Origin: an uncultured Pseudomonadota bacterium
Lineage (GTDB): Bacteria; Myxococcota_A; UBA796; GCA-2862545
DNA: 64,000 nt
NCBI GenBank assembly: GCA_903861005.1
Contig: CAIOSP010000011.1
Location: 1-64,000 of the forward strand
Direction of reading: 5' to 3'
In this document: one piece after another, positions 60,609-64,000 of the stretch
Layout of the letters: every line of letters starts with the position of its first letter
How positions within the stretch are numbered: the first letter of the stretch is position 1
Translations under genes and position numbers: made by a program
Notes under the pieces: generated by a model
What the model saw: only the letters and a program-made list of their open reading frames with translations
Told to the model about the DNA's origin: nothing
Databases searched by the model: none

Positions 60609-61784
60609 GTGTCGAACCCCACCCAAGCGCCCCACAGACCGCACTGCTACCGCTGCGACAAGCCCGCGGCGATGTGCCTGTGCGCCCGGATCCCGACGCT
60701 GCGCAACCGCACCGGCTTGCAGATCCTCCAGCACTCCGGCGAGCGTCGACACCCCCTGGGCACAGCGCGCCTGCTCAAGCTCGGCCTGCAGAATGTCAGC
60801 CTTCACGTGCTGTTCTCGAACCACGCGGACGGCACGTGCCCCCCGGTCGACCTGCCGACGGGCAGCGGCCTGCTCTACCCGTCGCCCGACGCGCGCGATC
60901 TGGCCGAGCTCTCGCCCGACGAGGCCCCCGCGCACCTGGTGGTGATCGATGGCACCTGGGACCAGGCGCACCGGGTGTACCGGGACAACGCCTGGATCCG
61001 CGCGCTCCCCCACTACCGGCTGCACCCCGACGCCCCCAGCAACTACCGGATCCGGCGCGAGCCTCGCTTCGAGTGCCTCTCGACCCTAGAGGCGGTCGCG
61101 ATCGCCATCCGCATCCTGGAGCCCGAGCTGGACGGCGTGGACGCCCTCGTCGGGGCGTTTGAAGGCATGATCGACGACCAGATCCGGGCGGCCGCCGTCT
61201 CCGCGCGCCAAGGGCGCGGGATCGTGGTGACGCCGCCTCCCAGGCCCGCACCCCGCCCGGCGTTTCGTCCAGACGAGCGGGTGATCGTCGCCTACGTAGA
61301 GCCGGTCGCCGAGGCGCCCAACAGCCACGCCCTGCGCGACCTGCTGCATCTGACCGCAGTCTCGCTCGACACCGGAGAGGTGTTCGACGCCCTGATCCGC
61401 CACGACACGCCGCCCGACGCCTACCACCAGGGCCGCCTCCGCCTGGATCCGGCCGCCTTGGACACCGCGGTGTCGCTCGAAGACGCGCTGGAGGCGTTCG
61501 CGCGCTTCTGCGGCCCCGCGCCCGCGCTCGCGTCTTGGCACCTGTGCACCCACCGACTGCTGGAGACGCTGGACCCGGTGGGCGCGCGCCATGTGCTGCT
61601 CAAGGGCGAGTGGGCCAACCGCACCCGCACCCGGGTGCCCGCCCTCTTCGACGTGGTCCGCGGCCTTGGTCTGACCCCCGACCGGCTCCCGGTCCGAGGC
61701 CGCGCCGGCGTCATGCTCGCCATGGCGCTGGCCATCACGCGGCACCTGCGCGGCGACACCCCCGCGTCGGCCGACGCCCCGTGA
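60609..61784 (+). CDS. DTW-domain tRNA uridine aminocarboxypropyltransferase with extra C-terminal domain
   Basis: 391 residues from a GTG start with AGGAGG upstream. Residues 1-200 are a DTW-domain enzyme (YfiP/TapT-like), which adds an aminocarboxypropyl group from SAM to tRNA uridine: Cys13, Cys16, Cys23 and Cys25 (CYRCDKPAAMCLC), QHSGERRHPLGTARL, LLYPSPDA, VVIDGTWDQAHR and NYRIRREPRFECLSTLEA. Residues 215-391 are not part of the usual family (E. coli YfiP is about 230 residues). They show an order of segments like DEDD exonuclease domains, with the first catalytic Asp replaced (VIVAYVEPVAE). The GNAT gene overlaps the stop (GTGA). Confidence 0.85.
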   Translation: MSNPTQAPHRPHCYRCDKPAAMCLCARIPTLRNRTGLQILQHSGERRHPLGTARLLKLGLQNVSLHVLFSNHADGTCPPVDLPTGSGLLYPSPDARDLAELSPDEAPAHLVVIDGTWDQAHRVYRDNAWIRALPHYRLHPDAPSNYRIRREPRFECLSTLEAVAIAIRILEPELDGVDALVGAFEGMIDDQIRAAAVSARQGRGIVVTPPPRPAPRPAFRPDERVIVAYVEPVAEAPNSHALRDLLHLTAVSLDTGEVFDALIRHDTPPDAYHQGRLRLDPAALDTAVSLEDALEAFARFCGPAPALASWHLCTHRLLETLDPVGARHVLLKGEWANRTRTRVPALFDVVRGLGLTPDRLPVRGRAGVMLAMALAITRHLRGDTPASADAP

Positions 61785-62188
61785 TCGCGCGCGCGTCCGC
61801 CGACGAGGTGCTCGACCTGCGATGGCGGGTGCTGCACCCCGGCCGCGCCCGACGCGACGCGCACATGGCGAGCGATCACGCGCCCAGCACCCGCCACTGG
61901 GCGCTCCGGCGCGACGGCGTCGTGGTCGCGGTGGTCAGCGTGCTCGATCTCCGCGGGCTCGCGCTGCGCGGGATGGCGGTCGACCCGACGCTGCAGCGCC
62001 AGGGATTGGGCGCCCACCTGCTCGACCACGTGCAGCGCGACGTCGACGCGGCGATGTGGTGCAACGCGCGCGGCTCAGCCGTCGCGTTCTACACAGCCTG
62101 CGGGTGGACCGCCGTCGGCCCAGTCTTCGAGATCGACGGCGAGGGACCGCACCAGCGCATGGTGTGGTCGCCGAGCGCCGCGTCCTAG
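61781..62188 (+). CDS. GNAT-family acetyltransferase
   Basis: 135 residues from a GTG overlapping the DTW gene stop. The acetyl-CoA-binding motif A is clear: LRGMAVDPTLQRQGLGAHLL, followed by NARGSAVAFYTACGW and an end strand, HQRMVWSP. The substrate is unknown. Translational coupling to the tRNA-modifying gene could point to a shared role in RNA or translation, but GNAT enzymes are too diverse to be sure. It ends in a CTAG shared with the stop codon of the convergent HupE-like gene. Confidence 0.85.
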   Translation: MIARASADEVLDLRWRVLHPGRARRDAHMASDHAPSTRHWALRRDGVVVAVVSVLDLRGLALRGMAVDPTLQRQGLGAHLLDHVQRDVDAAMWCNARGSAVAFYTACGWTAVGPVFEIDGEGPHQRMVWSPSAAS

Positions 62189-63321
62189 AACGGCATCCAG
62201 CGCAGATCGAGCGCGCGGTCGAGGAACCACATCGCGCCGAACACCGCGATCGTGGCGCTGACGCCGCGCACCACAGTGCGAAGCAGCTCGGTCCGGCTCC
62301 GCAGCAGCGCGAGCGCCGCGACACACGGCGCGATCACCACGAGCTGCCCCAACTCCACGCCGACGTTGAAGCCCACCAGCGCCGGCAGCACGCCGCCCGT
62401 CGGCATGCCCAGGTCACGCAGCGCCGAGCCAAAACCCAAGCCGTGGATCAGCCCGAACCCGAGCGCCAGCCAGGCGCGGTGGGGTGGATCCTCTCGGCGC
62501 ACGTTCTCGACCGCGACCCACACGATGGTCAGGGCGATCGCCGGCTCCGCCAAGCGCGGCGACACGCGCAGCACGTCGAGCGCGGCGAGCGCCAGCGACA
62601 CGCTGTGTCCCGCCGTGAACGCGGTGATGGTCCGCAGTAGATCCCGCGCCCGCCGGGACGCCAGCGTGAGCGACAGCACGAACAGGAGGTGATCCACACC
62701 ACCCAAGATGTGCGCGAGACCTTCGCCCACGAAGACGCCGAGCCAAGCCAGCGCTCCCTGGGTGGAGTCTGCGCTCGGTGCGTCCACAGGCGGAGTCGAC
62801 GCGGCCTCAGTCGGCGCCGACGAGACCGCCACCGGCGTCGCGGCCGTCGTCAGATCGAGCACCCGATGCGGCGCGGAGAACGCGTGCTGCACGTAGCCTG
62901 CGGGCGAGCGGAAGCGACCGAGGACCGTGTGCCCGCCGACGTCCTCCATGAACAGGTCGACCGTCCAGGTGAGCGCCTTGGGCGGGGTGGGGCAGCGATA
63001 CCGCACCTTCATGAACAAGCGCGTGTCCGCCGCCAGCCGGTAGTCGCGCGGCGTCGCAGGCACGCATGGCCCGTCTGCGGCGACCACGCGCACGTGCGCA
63101 GACAGGTAGGCCTCGACCGCGGGCAAGGCCGCCGTCGCCTCCTTAGGGTCCAAGTGGCGGTCGTGATCCGTGTCCACCACGGGGACCACGTCCACCAGCG
63201 TCGGCGGGTGCAGGTCGTAGGACACGTCGATCGTGTCGCCGTCGATCTCCGCGTAGAGCGCGCTGTAGCCGATGGGGTGCGCGAGCGCGTCCCCACCCCA
63301 GAGCGCCCACAGCAGCACCAT
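62185..63321 (-). CDS. HupE/UreJ-type membrane protein
   Basis: 378 residues from the ATG at 63321 that overlaps the upstream stop (ATGA). Residues 1-14 are a signal peptide (MVLLWALWGGDALA). The exported N-domain carries an EF-hand-like loop at residues 50-61 (DTDHDRHLDPKE) and a strand-rich part. The C-terminal ~190 residues have six or so helices and the HupE_UreJ_2 signatures HILGGVDHLLFVLSL, TAFTAGHSVSLALAAL, GFGLIHGLGFGSAL and GFNVGVELGQ. HupE relatives are nickel or other metal permeases. Coupling to a nucleotidase-like gene is unusual. Confidence 0.88.
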   Translation of the reverse strand: MVLLWALWGGDALAHPIGYSALYAEIDGDTIDVSYDLHPPTLVDVVPVVDTDHDRHLDPKEATAALPAVEAYLSAHVRVVAADGPCVPATPRDYRLAADTRLFMKVRYRCPTPPKALTWTVDLFMEDVGGHTVLGRFRSPAGYVQHAFSAPHRVLDLTTAATPVAVSSAPTEAASTPPVDAPSADSTQGALAWLGVFVGEGLAHILGGVDHLLFVLSLTLASRRARDLLRTITAFTAGHSVSLALAALDVLRVSPRLAEPAIALTIVWVAVENVRREDPPHRAWLALGFGLIHGLGFGSALRDLGMPTGGVLPALVGFNVGVELGQLVVIAPCVAALALLRSRTELLRTVVRGVSATIAVFGAMWFLDRALDLRWMPF

Positions 63322-64000
63322 CAGGGGCAAGTCGGCAGCCGCGTGTCGCTGTCGAGGAACTTGCAGGCCGCGGTACGCGAGCGGGCGTAGGCCTCCAGGA
63401 CCTCCCAGGTCTCCTTGGCGAACTCCGGCGCGGTGATCGTGACGCCCGCGGGCAGGTAGTTGGCGGGCACGCTCGCCGCATACTTCTGCAGCGCGATGCG
63501 GTAGGTGGCGGACGGGTCGATGGTCGACGGCAGGACCACCGCCCACTCGTTCGAGTCGAGCTCGGTCAAACGCGCGAGGTCCGCGCCGGAGATGCTCGCC
63601 GTGTAGGTCGCCGTCCAGCCAGGCGTGCCCGGGGGCTGGCGCTCGATGAGGAACGCTTCGAACAGCTTCTGCTGGGTCAGCGCGCCGGCCTTGATGCCCG
63701 CGAACGCGGCGGACTGCTTCATGATCGCGGCGTCGACGCCCAGGTCTTCGATCGCGCCCAGCGCGGCGAGGTTGGACGCGCCCAGCTTGGTGACGCCCTG
63801 CTCGATCTGACCGATCTCGGTGAACGCATCGGGCCCGTAGTGGTTGAGGATCGCCTCGACCTCGGCCTCGGTGCTCACGTCGGCGGGCAGGTCGGTGGTG
63901 GTGAGGCGGAGCTGGTAGGTGTGGTCGGCGATCTTGCGCGACGTGAGGTCCACGTCCAGATCGAGGCGCGCGACGTACTGCGCGTAGGATCCCGCCTGCG
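63321..64000 (-). CDS. 5'-nucleotidase-like metallophosphoesterase, C-terminal part (N-terminus outside window)
   Basis: The frame is open to the right window edge, so only about the last 225 residues are seen. The visible start (GSYAQYVARLDLDVDLTSRK) matches the end of the metallophosphoesterase domain in 5'-nucleotidases and UDP-sugar hydrolases ('GeygryvgrldL.vd'). The rest follows the 5'-nucleotidase C-terminal domain order (GASNLAALGAIEDLGVDAAI, GALTQQKLFEAFL, SGADLARLTEL, TYRIALQKYAAS). It ends in a short Cys pair (ACKFLDSDTRLPTCP). An exported location is expected from the family. The stop overlaps the start of the HupE-like gene. Confidence 0.75.
   Translation of the reverse strand, partial: QAGSYAQYVARLDLDVDLTSRKIADHTYQLRLTTTDLPADVSTEAEVEAILNHYGPDAFTEIGQIEQGVTKLGASNLAALGAIEDLGVDAAIMKQSAAFAGIKAGALTQQKLFEAFLIERQPPGTPGWTATYTASISGADLARLTELDSNEWAVVLPSTIDPSATYRIALQKYAASVPANYLPAGVTITAPEFAKETWEVLEAYARSRTAACKFLDSDTRLPTCP

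Overview
The window is GC-rich (about 70% by eye), densely packed chromosomal DNA. It most likely comes from a member of the Myxococcota or a close relative. The evidence is a very large MopE-type protein with about 20 Asp/Cys-rich repeats and a MYXO-CTERM-like tail, many lipoproteins with Asp/Thr-rich linkers behind the lipobox, an MglA-like GTPase, and gene ends that overlap by one to four bases. I saw no rRNA, tRNA, CRISPR array, integrase or insertion sequence.

Left edge (1-9.4 kb, minus strand): a two-gene unit encoding a huge MopE-like surface protein and a leucine-rich-repeat lipoprotein cut by the window edge. About 650 bp with no convincing gene follows.

Centre (10.0-41.7 kb, almost all plus strand): a complete-looking contractile injection system (CIS). 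It has a spike, sheath, tube, assembly-chaperone-like protein, a 54-residue DUF6760-like protein, a second sheath-like protein, a second tube protein, CIS tube/LysM-type adaptor, gpD hub, gp25, gpJ, and gpI-like and accessory baseplate proteins. The same coupled operon then continues into proteins I cannot assign to known CIS families: two integral membrane proteins, two large single-span proteins, a signal-peptide protein with one C-terminal membrane segment, a 1177-residue proline-rich protein with a duplicated domain, and a 1085-residue exported protein with a beta-barrel-like end. It closes with a Pvc16-like candidate terminator, another single-span protein and a TerB-FHA protein. I found no AAA+ ATPase, capsid, terminase, ClpV or TssJLM. 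This suggests an envelope-associated CIS of an unusual type and is the most interesting part of the window.

Right part (41.7-64.0 kb): a bufferin (copper-binding RiPP) operon bufA-bufB-bufC; a DegT aminotransferase with a B12-binding radical SAM enzyme; a flippase-like membrane protein; a PHP-domain lipoprotein; two small lipoproteins; a three-gene operon of two beta-propeller lipoproteins and a beta-barrel protein; lgt; a degenerate MglA-like GTPase followed by recJ; an operon of cpaB, a TPR lipoprotein and a LolB-like lipoprotein; a DTW-domain tRNA modification enzyme with an extra C-terminal domain plus a GNAT acetyltransferase; and a HupE-type membrane protein coupled to a 5'-nucleotidase-like protein cut by the right edge.

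Family names below rest on reading motifs by eye. No database search was possible.
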